Below are positions 6,983 to 15,254 of a stretch of DNA of 19,457 nt, in pieces. The stretch spans positions 1 to 19,457 of the forward strand of contig JAFWLF010000094.1 of assembly GCA_017511185.1 (NCBI GenBank), in the 5' to 3' direction. A program made the translations under genes and the position numbers. Below the pieces are notes generated by a model. The model saw only the letters and a list, made by a program, of their open reading frames with translations, made no database searches and was not told where the DNA came from. Position 1 is the stretch's first letter. Each line of letters begins with the position of its first letter. The DNA comes from RGIG5612 sp017511185 (GTDB lineage: Bacteria > Bacillota > Clostridia > Lachnospirales > Lachnospiraceae).

Positions 6983-8197
6983 ATGAGTGATACAGTCACG
7001 ATGAAACCGGAACAACCGCGGTACAGCAAGAAGCAGGTTGGCCTGATGATTTTTGCAATCGTAACCTGCATGATCCTTACCGGAATAAGCGGTTATAAAT
7101 TATTGCCTATGCAGAGCGCGATCATGGAGCATTTCCATATCGCGGAAAGTGCATATGGTTATCTGAACACGTCCGCAAGCTGGGTCTCGGTTGCATGCTC
7201 TATCCCGTTTGGATTTCTGGTAAGAAAGCTGCGCTGTAATGTCACCGTGCTTCTGGGGTATTCCGTTGCAGTTGGCGGCATTCTTGTGCAGGTTTTTGCT
7301 CCTAATTTTGTGATCTTCGTGTTAGGCCGTATGCTGGAAGGCGCAGGATCTGCATTTGCAGGACTGGTTACCTGGGCACTGATACTGAATCTGACTAACC
7401 GCAGCCATGTCAGTTTCTGGAGCAGTTTTATGACTATGGTCTCTGTCCTGCCGCAGATCATTATGACAAAGGGCGGAACTACCCTGATGGTCAACTCCGG
7501 ACTGACATTTCAGCAGTTGTTTCTGATCGTCTGCGGGATCTATGGAGTGGCAGCAGCCATCTGGGTGATCCTCGTTCCTTTTTCCCTTCGTATTTATGGC
7601 ATCGGAAGCAGTCAGAAGCCAACCCGGGAGCAAACGATCCGGGTTATGAAGAACAAGTCGGCAATGCTGATCGCGTTTGCGATGATCTTCTTTAATGCAA
7701 CCTCTATGACATTTACTGCTTATATCATTAAGTTCCTGACCACTAAGGGGATGACACAGATGCAGGCAGCAGACACCTACAGCATTACCACGATCCTTGG
7801 ACTGGCATCGATGATTGCTTTTGGACTTCTCTCAGATAAACTGAAGACCAGAAGAAAGATTGCGATCATGTCCTTTGTAGCCGGAGCAGTTGCATTTGTT
7901 GTTCTGGGACTCGTTCCGGCGAATATGATCTGGCTTTATGTTGTCCTTTGGGGGACACTGCCTCGTTCCATTTCCGGTATGACCAGCGCAACGGCTACAG
8001 ATATTGCGGAGCTTCCGTCGGATGTTCCGATCATTAACTCCGTCCGAAGCACGATCGCGCAGGTTGGTTCGATCGTCATCGGTATCCTGATGGGATATGG
8101 AATACAGTATCTGGGATACCAAGCGATGGTTTTTATCCTTGCAGGCGGCATGCTGGTTGGTGCAGTGCTCTGGTTTTTTGCAAAGCAGGTCAAATAA
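6983..8197 (+). CDS. MFS transporter, paralogue 3 of 3
   Basis: A 404-residue, about 12-helix MFS carrier, last of the tandem triplet. It starts 12 bases after paralogue 2, so the two are co-transcribed; an AAAGG just before the ATG serves as a modest ribosome binding site. It carries PEQPRYSKKQVGLM at the N terminus, RKLRC, GSSQKPTREQTIR at 208-220 and SDKLKTRRK. Differences from paralogue 2 include LTNRSH in place of LIDRRH and WALILN in place of GALILN in the segment after helix four, which could bear on substrate choice. A strong terminator follows 26 bases later and closes the locus. Confidence 0.88.
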   Translation: MSDTVTMKPEQPRYSKKQVGLMIFAIVTCMILTGISGYKLLPMQSAIMEHFHIAESAYGYLNTSASWVSVACSIPFGFLVRKLRCNVTVLLGYSVAVGGILVQVFAPNFVIFVLGRMLEGAGSAFAGLVTWALILNLTNRSHVSFWSSFMTMVSVLPQIIMTKGGTTLMVNSGLTFQQLFLIVCGIYGVAAAIWVILVPFSLRIYGIGSSQKPTREQTIRVMKNKSAMLIAFAMIFFNATSMTFTAYIIKFLTTKGMTQMQAADTYSITTILGLASMIAFGLLSDKLKTRRKIAIMSFVAGAVAFVVLGLVPANMIWLYVVLWGTLPRSISGMTSATATDIAELPSDVPIINSVRSTIAQVGSIVIGILMGYGIQYLGYQAMVFILAGGMLVGAVLWFFAKQVK

Positions 8198-8222
8198 GCA
8201 GGTTATTATCATCATTAAAAAT

Positions 8223-8257
8223 AAATGCGCCGCTTCTTTCCGAACGGCGCATTTTTA
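8223..8257 (+). terminator. Strong intrinsic terminator closing the esterase-MFS locus
   Basis: AAATGCGCCG at 8223-8232 pairs perfectly with CGGCGCATTT at 8245-8254, with a 12-base loop and five T at 8252-8256. It is a classical GC-rich stem with T tract and marks the end of the transporter operon. Confidence 0.92.
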
Positions 8258-8279
8258 AGTGTTAAAGGTGATTTTTCGA

Positions 8280-8308
8280 TTTAAAACCCACCTGTAATAT
8301 ATTATAAT
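8280..8308 (+). promoter_or_regulatory. Promoter for the beta-CASP RNase-like operon
   Basis: TTTAAA (8280-8285) and a perfect TATAAT (8303-8308) are separated by 17 bases, directly after the terminator and 66 bases before the ATG. The position and good -10 make this the likely start of the eight-gene run that follows. Confidence 0.65.
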
Positions 8309-8374
8309 AAATTGATTTATTATGCAGAAAAATATAGTGTTTCGGAAAAAGGAAAGTACCTTTTGGAGGCAGAT

Positions 8375-9979
8375 ATGAAACTGACATTTATCGGTGCAGC
8401 TCATGAAGTGACAGGTTCCTGCACACTGATTGAAGCTTGTGGCAAAAACATTCTGGTTGACTGCGGATTAGAGCAGGGCAGAGATACTTATGTGAACTGC
8501 GAGATCCCGGTTGCTCCGGAAGAGATCGATGCCATCCTTTTGACTCATGCGCATATTGATCATTCCGGAAAGATCCCGGCGCTGGTAGCGGCAGGATATA
8601 ATAATCCGATCTACGCGACGGAAGCCACGAAACAGCTTTGTGATATCATGCTGCGAGATTCTGCGCATATTCAGGAGAGTGAAGCGGAGTGGAGAAACCG
8701 CAAAGCAAAGAGGGCAGGAGCAAAAGAGATCACCCCGATCTATACGGTGCAGGATGCGGAAGATTCCATGAAACTGTTCAAATCCTGTTATTATCACGAG
8801 CCTTATCCAGTCTTCGAAAACATTACGATAGAGTTTATTGATGCAGGCCACCTTCTTGGATCCTCCAGTATTCTGGTTACGATCAAGGAAGGGGAAGAGA
8901 CAAGAAAAATACTGTTTTCGGGCGATGTTGGAAACATCGATCGTCCATTGATCAGAGACCCGGAAAAACCGGAAGAAGCAGACTTTGTAGTCATCGAATC
9001 CACCTATGGCGACCGCCTGCATGAGGAGAGAGAAGATTACGTGCTGCAGCTGTCCCGGATCATTCAGGAGACACTGGACCGCGGAGGTAATGTAGTTATT
9101 CCATCTTTCGCCATCGGCAGGACACAGATCCTTCTGTATTTGATCCGCATGATCAAAGAGCAGAACCTGGTGCAGGGACATGAAAACTTTCCGGTATATG
9201 TAGACAGCCCTTTGGCAGTGGAGGCAACTGAAATTTATTCTGCTCCGCTGACAGAGTTTTTTGATGAAGAGACATTGGAACTGCTTTCAAAAGGCATTGA
9301 TCCGATCAAGTTCCCTAACCTGCATTTAACGGTTACCACGGAAGAATCCAAACAGATCAATTTTGACAGGGAACCGAAAGTGATCCTTTCTGCTTCCGGT
9401 ATGTGTGAGGCAGGCCGTATCCGGCATCATCTGAAACATAATCTATGGAGAGAAGATTCCACGATCGTCTTTGTGGGTTATCAGGTAGAAGGCACGCTGG
9501 GGCGCAAGATCATGGATGGCGCGGAAAGCATCCGGCTGTTTAATGAAGAAATTGCTGTGCACGCAGAAGTAAAAGAGATTGCAGATATCAGCGGACATGC
9601 AGACAGGGATATGCTTTTAGACTGGCTTGGTAATATTAAGCAGCCTCCTCGGAAAGTCTTTGTCAATCACGGTGGCGATACGGTCTGCGATACGTTTGCG
9701 GACAGTATCCGCGAAAAACTGGGATTGGATGCAATAGCGCCGTTCAGCGGAGATGCTTACGACCTGCTGTTAGAAGACTTTACGGAAAAAGCAGCGATCA
9801 TGAGAGCGGAGCCGAAAAAGAAAGTGGCAAAAGAAAAAGCGTCTGCTGTTTATCATGCACTGTGGGAGGCCGGACAAAGACTCTTACGTGTGATCGAACG
9901 CAATAAAGGCGGAGCGAATAAAGACCTGGAAAAATTTACGGATCGAATTCAATCACTCTGTGACAAATATGACAGATAA
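8375..9979 (+). CDS. MBL-fold beta-CASP metallohydrolase (YSH1/CPSF-like RNase family)
   Basis: A 534-residue metallo-beta-lactamase-fold protein with inserted beta-CASP domain, a group that acts on RNA as endo- or exonuclease. The MBL site is H58-A-H60-I-D62-H63, with H139 (DAGHLLGS) and D164 (FSGDVGN) completing a two-zinc centre. The beta-CASP part shows E188 in ESTYGDR, PSFAIGRTQ at 223-231, SASGMCEAGRIRHHL at 319-333 with its conserved His, and H388 in SGHAD. H412 in VNHGG is also conserved. The Lys-rich C terminus is uncharacterised. The frame reaches a TTG at 8312, but GGAGG at 8365-8369 is five bases before ATG 8375 and the family starts MKLTFIGAAHEVTGS, so 8375 is chosen. It is the first gene of the run; the RNA target is unknown. 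Confidence 0.92.
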   Translation: MKLTFIGAAHEVTGSCTLIEACGKNILVDCGLEQGRDTYVNCEIPVAPEEIDAILLTHAHIDHSGKIPALVAAGYNNPIYATEATKQLCDIMLRDSAHIQESEAEWRNRKAKRAGAKEITPIYTVQDAEDSMKLFKSCYYHEPYPVFENITIEFIDAGHLLGSSSILVTIKEGEETRKILFSGDVGNIDRPLIRDPEKPEEADFVVIESTYGDRLHEEREDYVLQLSRIIQETLDRGGNVVIPSFAIGRTQILLYLIRMIKEQNLVQGHENFPVYVDSPLAVEATEIYSAPLTEFFDEETLELLSKGIDPIKFPNLHLTVTTEESKQINFDREPKVILSASGMCEAGRIRHHLKHNLWREDSTIVFVGYQVEGTLGRKIMDGAESIRLFNEEIAVHAEVKEIADISGHADRDMLLDWLGNIKQPPRKVFVNHGGDTVCDTFADSIREKLGLDAIAPFSGDAYDLLLEDFTEKAAIMRAEPKKKVAKEKASAVYHALWEAGQRLLRVIERNKGGANKDLEKFTDRIQSLCDKYDR

Positions 9980-9994
9980 GGGGAGTACTCAATA

Positions 9995-11185
9995 ATGAAA
10001 AAAATAGCCGCCGTATTTCGGGATGGCACAAACTATAAAGTTTTTTTACTGTCCGTATTTATCATTGGTCTTGGGTACGGTATCCATAAGGGGTTATTGG
10101 ATAATTATCTGGCGGAGATCGTCGGGATCGGTGAATTTGAGCGGGGGCTCACAGAATTTTTCCGGGAACTGCCGGGTTTTCTCCTGATTTTTATACTAGC
10201 GCTTTTGTTTACTTTTTCTGCCGAGAAATTATATAAACTCGGTGCGATCATCATCCTGGTCGGTATGGGTATGCTTGCCATTGTGCCGCCTGTAAAAGTG
10301 CTTGTAGTACTGGCGGTATGCATCTGCTCGCTGGGTGAGCACATTCAGCTGGGAATGAAGAGTACGCTGGCGCTGAGCTATTCGAAGGAAGGCAAAGGTG
10401 GTGAGGCCTTAGGCCTGCAAAGTTCCTCCCAACAGGTAGGAACACTGATCGGTTTTATCATCGTCATTATCGGCTTCCTGGTATTTGCCAAAACGCAGCC
10501 GTTCAAGATCTTTTTTATGGTCGCGGGCATCATCACCGCAGTTGGTGCATTCATTTCCTTCGGAATGAAAGGAAAGTCCGAGACCGATGAGAATGCAAGG
10601 CATTTTTACTTCCGGAAAAAATACACCAAGTACTATATGCTGGAAGTGTTTTACGGCGCACGCAAGCAGGTCTTTTTGACGTTCGGACCGTATGTGCTGA
10701 TCCTCTTTTACGGGGCAAAAACAACAGTCATTTCTCTGCTGTTTGCCATTTCTGCCATTGCAAGTTTTCTGATGGCGCCGGTCGTGGGAAAGATCATCGA
10801 CAGAGCAGGCTATAAGATCGTGATGATCATGGATACGCTCATCCTGGTCGTGGTGTGCTTCTTCTACGGATTTGCACATCATCTCTTCCCTATGAATGTG
10901 GCCTTTATCGTCTGCTGCATTAACTATGTTCTGGATGCAGTCATTTCACTGGCATCTATGGCAGCCAGTGTGTATGTGCAGGATATCTCCGATAATATGC
11001 AGGAAGTTAAAGCAACACTTTCTACTGGTATTTCTGTCAATCATCTGATCACGCTGGCCATCGCTTTGTTTGGCGGATGGATCTGGCAGAAAGTTGGCAT
11101 TGAGACCTTGTTTATCATTTCTGCTGTATTGGGTCTGTGCAACAGCGCTTATGCAGCAACTATTAAGACAAAGAAAAAAGCTTAA
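9995..11185 (+). CDS. MFS transporter
   Basis: A 396-residue MFS carrier with about 12 helices, unrelated in detail to the three tandem MFS genes upstream: it lacks the GSSQKPTREQ block. Visible features are an FRELPGFL stretch near residues 52-59 after helix one, a SLGEHIQLGMKSTLAL segment around helix four, a charged central loop (KGKSETDENARHFYFRKKYTK), and a DRAGYK motif in the second half that resembles MFS motif A. It starts 15 bases after the RNase stop behind GGGGAG, and the next gene starts three bases after its own stop, so it belongs to the run. The substrate is unknown. Confidence 0.87.
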   Translation: MKKIAAVFRDGTNYKVFLLSVFIIGLGYGIHKGLLDNYLAEIVGIGEFERGLTEFFRELPGFLLIFILALLFTFSAEKLYKLGAIIILVGMGMLAIVPPVKVLVVLAVCICSLGEHIQLGMKSTLALSYSKEGKGGEALGLQSSSQQVGTLIGFIIVIIGFLVFAKTQPFKIFFMVAGIITAVGAFISFGMKGKSETDENARHFYFRKKYTKYYMLEVFYGARKQVFLTFGPYVLILFYGAKTTVISLLFAISAIASFLMAPVVGKIIDRAGYKIVMIMDTLILVVVCFFYGFAHHLFPMNVAFIVCCINYVLDAVISLASMAASVYVQDISDNMQEVKATLSTGISVNHLITLAIALFGGWIWQKVGIETLFIISAVLGLCNSAYAATIKTKKKA

Positions 11186-11188
11186 CAC

Positions 11189-11950
11189 ATGAACTATTCT
11201 ACAATTCAAACTTTTGATGATACCAAGCTTGTCAAAACAATCTGTACGCAGAAAAGTGCAGATAAAAATGACGGTGTCTGGAAATACGGAGAAGAAGGTG
11301 CCCTGCAGAATTATGAAGAGCTTGGCAGACTGTTCGGTGTTTCTACAAGTGATATCGTTCATGTGAAGCAGACGCATACTGCAGAAGTTCGGATCGTCAC
11401 AAAAAAAGATGGCGGTGAGGAAATCCTTCGTCCGGAATCGGTATTCGGTTATGATGGTATGATCACGAACGAGAAACGTCTTTTGCTCTGCACGCTGCAG
11501 GCAGATTGTGTTCCCCTTTTCTTTTTAGATCCTGTTCAGCAGGTGATCGGGATGATCCACAGCGGCTGGAAAGGCACTGCCAATCAGATTGGTGTTAACG
11601 CTGTCCGCTTGATGAAAGAAGAATTTGGATGCAGGCCGTCTGATATTCTGACAGCCATGGGGCCGTGTATCTGCGGAGACTGCTACGAAGTAGGAGAAGA
11701 GCTTTTAGAGCCGTTTGGTGCTTTTTATTCTGAAGAAGAGCGTAAATGCTTTTTCCATAAAAGAGAGAAGGAAGGGAAATACCTTCTGGATCTGCCGGAG
11801 GCAATTTCTATCTCCCTGCTAAGAGAAGGAATAAAGAAGGAAAACATCACAAAACCATTCAGCTGTACATTGCATGACGGCATATTTGCCTCTTATCGAA
11901 AGGAGAAAGATCCGATCGCCAGAATGCTGACCGGCATCATGCTTAAATAA
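11189..11950 (+). CDS. pgeF: PgeF (YfiH/DUF152) purine nucleoside phosphorylase-like enzyme
   Basis: A 253-residue cytoplasmic protein of the YfiH/YlmD family, once called multicopper polyphenol oxidase or laccase. Characterised members are zinc enzymes that phosphorolyse or deaminate purine nucleosides, and the E. coli homologue edits a peptidoglycan precursor. The three zinc ligands are H63 (VKQTHT), C107 (QADCVPL) and H124 (IHSGWKGT); GPCICGDCYEVGEE around 158-171 is the other family block. The ATG lies three bases after the MFS stop with no strong ribosome binding site, so translation is probably coupled. Length and motifs are normal. Confidence 0.93.
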   Translation: MNYSTIQTFDDTKLVKTICTQKSADKNDGVWKYGEEGALQNYEELGRLFGVSTSDIVHVKQTHTAEVRIVTKKDGGEEILRPESVFGYDGMITNEKRLLLCTLQADCVPLFFLDPVQQVIGMIHSGWKGTANQIGVNAVRLMKEEFGCRPSDILTAMGPCICGDCYEVGEELLEPFGAFYSEEERKCFFHKREKEGKYLLDLPEAISISLLREGIKKENITKPFSCTLHDGIFASYRKEKDPIARMLTGIMLK

Positions 11951-11962
11951 AATAGGGAAGAA

Positions 11963-12727
11963 ATGAAAGATAAAATTTATCTGGAAAGCAACGGAAACAA
12001 ATTATATGGATTGTTAGAGGGACCGGAGCCGGAAGGGCGGAAGATCCCTCTGGTTTTGATTATGCACGGTTATATGACACACTCACGTATGCATCCGTTT
12101 TACGATCTGGTACGTGCGTTGTGGAAAGAGGGCTTCGCAACACTGCGTTTTGATTTTAACGGTCACGGACGGAGTGAAGGAGAACTTAAAGATATGACCA
12201 TGAGCAAAAACATTGCAGATGGAGAGTGCTTCTTTCAATACGCCAAGTCCCTGGATCTGTTTGACGAGATCATCCCGCTTGGATACTCCATGGGAGCACT
12301 TGTGGCTGGCCGGCTGGCGGTCGCCCACCAAGAAGAAGTAAAGCGTTTTGTTATGATGTCACCGGCCGCAAACATTCAGACGCGTGCTGTGAGCGGCAAT
12401 TATTTTGGAGAACGCTTTGATCCGGATAATCTGCCGGATGTTCTGGTTGGTACCGAGATCGTGTTGGGAAAAGCGTTTATTGAAGAAGCAAAACAGTTTG
12501 ATGTTTTTCATTTCCTGGAGGACTACAATGGAGATGTTTTGCTGGTTTTTGGAGAAGAAGATAAGAACGTGGAATCTGTGCAGACCTATAAATATCGTGG
12601 TGTGATCCGGCATCTGACTTTTGTGCCGATTTCGGATGAGGATCATTATTGGGGAAAGCACGGAGATACGGCAGTGGAAGTGATCCGGGATTTTTTGGTG
12701 AAGGGTAATGAGAGAGATCAGCGTTGA
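11963..12727 (+). CDS. Alpha/beta hydrolase, feruloyl/cinnamoyl-esterase-like
   Basis: A 254-residue serine hydrolase. The likely triad is S109 in GYSMG (the family usually has GHSxG), D200 in FGEEDKNV and H228 in DEDHYWGKH. Oxyanion HGYMTHS is at 35-41 and the FDFNGHGRSEG turn at 63-73. The order of features, including the SPAANI block and FDPDNLPD in the insert, resembles Butyrivibrio feruloyl esterase Est1E as I remember it, so cleavage of small aromatic esters is possible; a general esterase or lysophospholipase-like role is the alternative. There is no signal peptide. GGGAAG precedes the ATG. The gene overlaps the next one by 20 bases, so the two are coupled in translation. Confidence 0.85.
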   Translation: MKDKIYLESNGNKLYGLLEGPEPEGRKIPLVLIMHGYMTHSRMHPFYDLVRALWKEGFATLRFDFNGHGRSEGELKDMTMSKNIADGECFFQYAKSLDLFDEIIPLGYSMGALVAGRLAVAHQEEVKRFVMMSPAANIQTRAVSGNYFGERFDPDNLPDVLVGTEIVLGKAFIEEAKQFDVFHFLEDYNGDVLLVFGEEDKNVESVQTYKYRGVIRHLTFVPISDEDHYWGKHGDTAVEVIRDFLVKGNERDQR

Positions 12728-13550
12728 AAGAATCACAGAAGCGCTCAGGGAAATGTGCATGGAAGCGAACTATACGCTTTCTCCCGATATGCAGGAAGCG
12801 CTGAATAAAGCGCAGTGTACGGAGGAGAGTCCGCTGGGAGAAGAGATCCTGTCTATGCTTGCGCAGAACCTGAAGGTTGCAAAAGAAGAAAAGATTCCAA
12901 TCTGCCAGGATACCGGTATGGCAGTGGTATTTCTGGAGATTGGGCAGGATGTACATTTTACGGGCGGGAGTCTTGTAGATGCGGTTAACCGGGGAGTCGC
13001 TTTGGGTTATGAAGAAGGTTATCTGCGAAAATCGGTTGTGAAAGATCCGCTGATCCGGGAAAACACTAATGATAATACTCCGGCCGTGATCCATACGGAA
13101 ATTGTAGATGGAGAGCATGTAAAAATCACTCTGGCACCTAAGGGGTTTGGCAGTGAAAACATGAGCAAAGTCTATATGCTGAAACCTGCGGACGGAAGAG
13201 AAGGCGTGAAGGACAAAATCGTAACCGCAGTAAAAGAGGCCGGACCGAACGCTTGCCCGCCGCTGGTAGTCGGTGTTGGTATCGGCGGGACTTTTGAAAA
13301 ATGTGCACTGCTGGCTAAGAAGGCTTTGCTGCGGGAAACCGGCGAATCTCATCCGGATGCGCATATTGCAGCCCTGGAACAGGAAATCAGGAAAGAATGT
13401 AATGAACTGGGAATCGGACCGGCCGGACTGGGTGGAAGCAACACCGTACTGGCTGTCCATATTGAAACCTTTGCAACACATATTGCTGGACTTCCGGTGG
13501 CGGTTAATATCTGCTGTCACGTGAACCGGCACTGCTCAAGAGAACTATGA
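12708..13550 (+). CDS. Fumarate hydratase class I, alpha subunit
   Basis: The 280-residue iron-sulfur subunit of a two-subunit class I fumarase, which converts fumarate and malate in the cytoplasm. The expected 4Fe-4S cysteines are C66 (PICQDTG), C183 (NACPPLVVGVGIGG) and C269 or C270 (NICCHVNRH). Further family blocks are NDNTPAVIHTEIV at 121-133, PKGFGSENMSK around 144-154 and LGGSNTVLAVHIETFATH. The start overlaps the hydrolase gene by 20 bases behind a GAAGGG, and the end overlaps the beta subunit by four bases (ATGA). L-tartrate dehydratase has the same fold, but malic enzyme downstream favours fumarase. Confidence 0.93.
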   Translation: MREISVERITEALREMCMEANYTLSPDMQEALNKAQCTEESPLGEEILSMLAQNLKVAKEEKIPICQDTGMAVVFLEIGQDVHFTGGSLVDAVNRGVALGYEEGYLRKSVVKDPLIRENTNDNTPAVIHTEIVDGEHVKITLAPKGFGSENMSKVYMLKPADGREGVKDKIVTAVKEAGPNACPPLVVGVGIGGTFEKCALLAKKALLRETGESHPDAHIAALEQEIRKECNELGIGPAGLGGSNTVLAVHIETFATHIAGLPVAVNICCHVNRHCSREL

Positions 13551-14071
13551 AGAAAAACATCACAACCCCTTTAACGGAAGAGGTGACAACAAACCTTACT
13601 GCAGGCGATATCGTTTCCATTACAGGCGTAATTTATTCCGCCAGGGATGCAGCGCATAAACGGATGACAGAAACACTGGCAGCAGGCGGTGCTCTGCCAT
13701 TTGAGATCAAAGATGCCGTTATTTATTACCTGGGACCGTCCCCTGCAAGGGAAGGTCAGGTGATCGGTTCGGCAGGACCGACCACATCCGGACGCATGGA
13801 TGCCTATACGCCGCAATTACTGGAATTAGGGCTTCGCGGAATGATCGGAAAAGGAAAGCGTTCTGCAGAAGTGATCGAAACCATGAAAAAAACGAAAGCA
13901 GTTTACTTTGCTGCTGTGGGCGGCGCAGGAGCGCTGCTTTCCAAGCATATAACAAAAAGCGAAGTGATTGCTTATGATGACCTGGGAACCGAAGCGATCC
14001 ATAAACTATATGTGGAAGATTTTCCGGCCATCGTTGTCATCGATTGCAAAGGGAATAGTCTATACAAATAA
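13547..14071 (+). CDS. Fumarate hydratase class I, beta subunit
   Basis: The 174-residue beta subunit that completes the fumarase and corresponds to the C-terminal domain of single-chain class I enzymes. The substrate-site block GPSPAREGQVIGSAGPTTSGRMDAY lies around 64-88, followed by GLRGMIGKGKRS; AVGGAGALL follows near 124-132. The ATGA overlap with the alpha gene gives matched subunit synthesis. Malic enzyme starts 13 bases later. As with the alpha subunit, tartrate dehydratase is the less likely alternative. Confidence 0.93.
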   Translation: MKKNITTPLTEEVTTNLTAGDIVSITGVIYSARDAAHKRMTETLAAGGALPFEIKDAVIYYLGPSPAREGQVIGSAGPTTSGRMDAYTPQLLELGLRGMIGKGKRSAEVIETMKKTKAVYFAAVGGAGALLSKHITKSEVIAYDDLGTEAIHKLYVEDFPAIVVIDCKGNSLYK

Positions 14072-14084
14072 AAGGGGATAAAAC

Positions 14085-15254
14085 ATGACCATTTACGAAG
14101 AGAGCCTTCAACTGCATTATGAAAAGAAAGGAAAGATCGAGATCGTTTCTACTGTTCCAGTGAAAGACGCAAAAGATCTTTCTCTGGCATATACACCTGG
14201 CGTAGCGCAGCCGTGCCTGGAAATTCAGAAGGATCCGGAACTGGATTATGAATTGACCAGACGCTGGAATCTGTGTGCTGTCATTACAGATGGATCCGCG
14301 GTATTAGGACTGGGGGATATCGGACCGGAAGCAGGTATGCCGGTCATGGAAGGCAAGTGTGTGCTCTTTAAGGAGTTTGGCGGCGTGGATGCTTTTCCTA
14401 TCTGCGTTGATACAAAAGATGTGGACGAATTTGTCCGTACCGTCCAATTGATCTCTAAAAGTTTCGGGGGGATCAATCTGGAGGATATTTCCGCACCGCA
14501 CTGCTTTGAAATTGAAGAAAAACTAAAAGCAATCTGTGACATACCAATCTTTCATGATGATCAGCATGGAACGGCAGTGATCACCCTTGCGGGGATCATG
14601 AATGCACTGAAACTGGTCGGGAAGAAAAAAGAAGATCTGAAGGTAGTCGTCAGCGGAGCCGGGGCTGCAGCAACGGCAATCACAAAACTGCTGTTAAACT
14701 ATGGCATAAAAAACATCATCATGTGCGATCGAAAAGGTGTGATCGTTTCTGGAAGAGAAGACCTTTCTGAGCATAAAAAAGCAATGGCAGCAATCACGAA
14801 TCCGCATCAGGAGAAGGGTCTGCTGTCCGATGTCATCAAAGGCGCCGATGTTTTTATTGGGGTATCCGCACCGGGCCTTTTGACCAAAGAAATGGTCGCA
14901 TCTATGGCGGAAAATGCCATCGTTTTTGCCTGTGCAAATCCGACGCCGGAAATCTTTCCGGAAGAAGCAAAAGAAGCCGGCGCACGCATTGTCTGCTCTG
15001 GCAGATCTGATTATCCGAACCAGATCAATAACGTGCTGGCATTTCCGGGAATTTTCCGCGGAGCCTTTGATGCCAGAGCAAAAGAAATAAATGAAGAAAT
15101 GAAAATTGCTGCGGCGAATGCTCTGGCAGATCTGATCACAGATGAGGAGCTGGCCGATGATTATATTATTCCGAAGGCCTTTGATCCGCGTGTGGGAAAG
15201 GCTGTAGCCAAAGCAGTTGCGGAGGCAGCAAAGACAACAGGAGTATGCAGATAA
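14085..15254 (+). CDS. Malic enzyme (malate dehydrogenase, decarboxylating), probably NAD-dependent
   Basis: A 389-residue cytoplasmic enzyme converting malate to pyruvate and CO2. Y36 (LAYTPGV) and K91 (EGKCVLFKEFGG) fit the catalytic Tyr and Lys. The metal site is E133-D134 (LEDISAPHC) with D158/D159 in FHDDQHGTA. The Rossmann loop GAGAAA is at 181-186, and D205 at the end of the second strand (MCDRKG) favours NAD over NADP. The length fits the short bacterial form without the phosphotransacetylase-like tail. AAGGGG precedes the ATG. Directly after fumarase, it gives a fumarate - malate - pyruvate route, or the reverse carboxylation to feed fumarate reduction; direction is inference. Confidence 0.94.
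   Translation: MTIYEESLQLHYEKKGKIEIVSTVPVKDAKDLSLAYTPGVAQPCLEIQKDPELDYELTRRWNLCAVITDGSAVLGLGDIGPEAGMPVMEGKCVLFKEFGGVDAFPICVDTKDVDEFVRTVQLISKSFGGINLEDISAPHCFEIEEKLKAICDIPIFHDDQHGTAVITLAGIMNALKLVGKKKEDLKVVVSGAGAAATAITKLLLNYGIKNIIMCDRKGVIVSGREDLSEHKKAMAAITNPHQEKGLLSDVIKGADVFIGVSAPGLLTKEMVASMAENAIVFACANPTPEIFPEEAKEAGARIVCSGRSDYPNQINNVLAFPGIFRGAFDARAKEINEEMKIAAANALADLITDEELADDYIIPKAFDPRVGKAVAKAVAEAAKTTGVCR

Noticed and set aside
11189..11950. Calling the YfiH-family protein a laccase that acts on polyphenols, and so linking it to the aromatic locus
   Set aside because: The laccase name is historical; characterised members act on purine nucleosides or peptidoglycan precursors, and the site is a His-Cys-His zinc centre.
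12477..13532. 351-codon minus-strand open frame opposite the hydrolase and fumarase alpha genes
   Set aside because: Both plus-strand genes carry intact catalytic or cluster motifs; the antisense translation has none.
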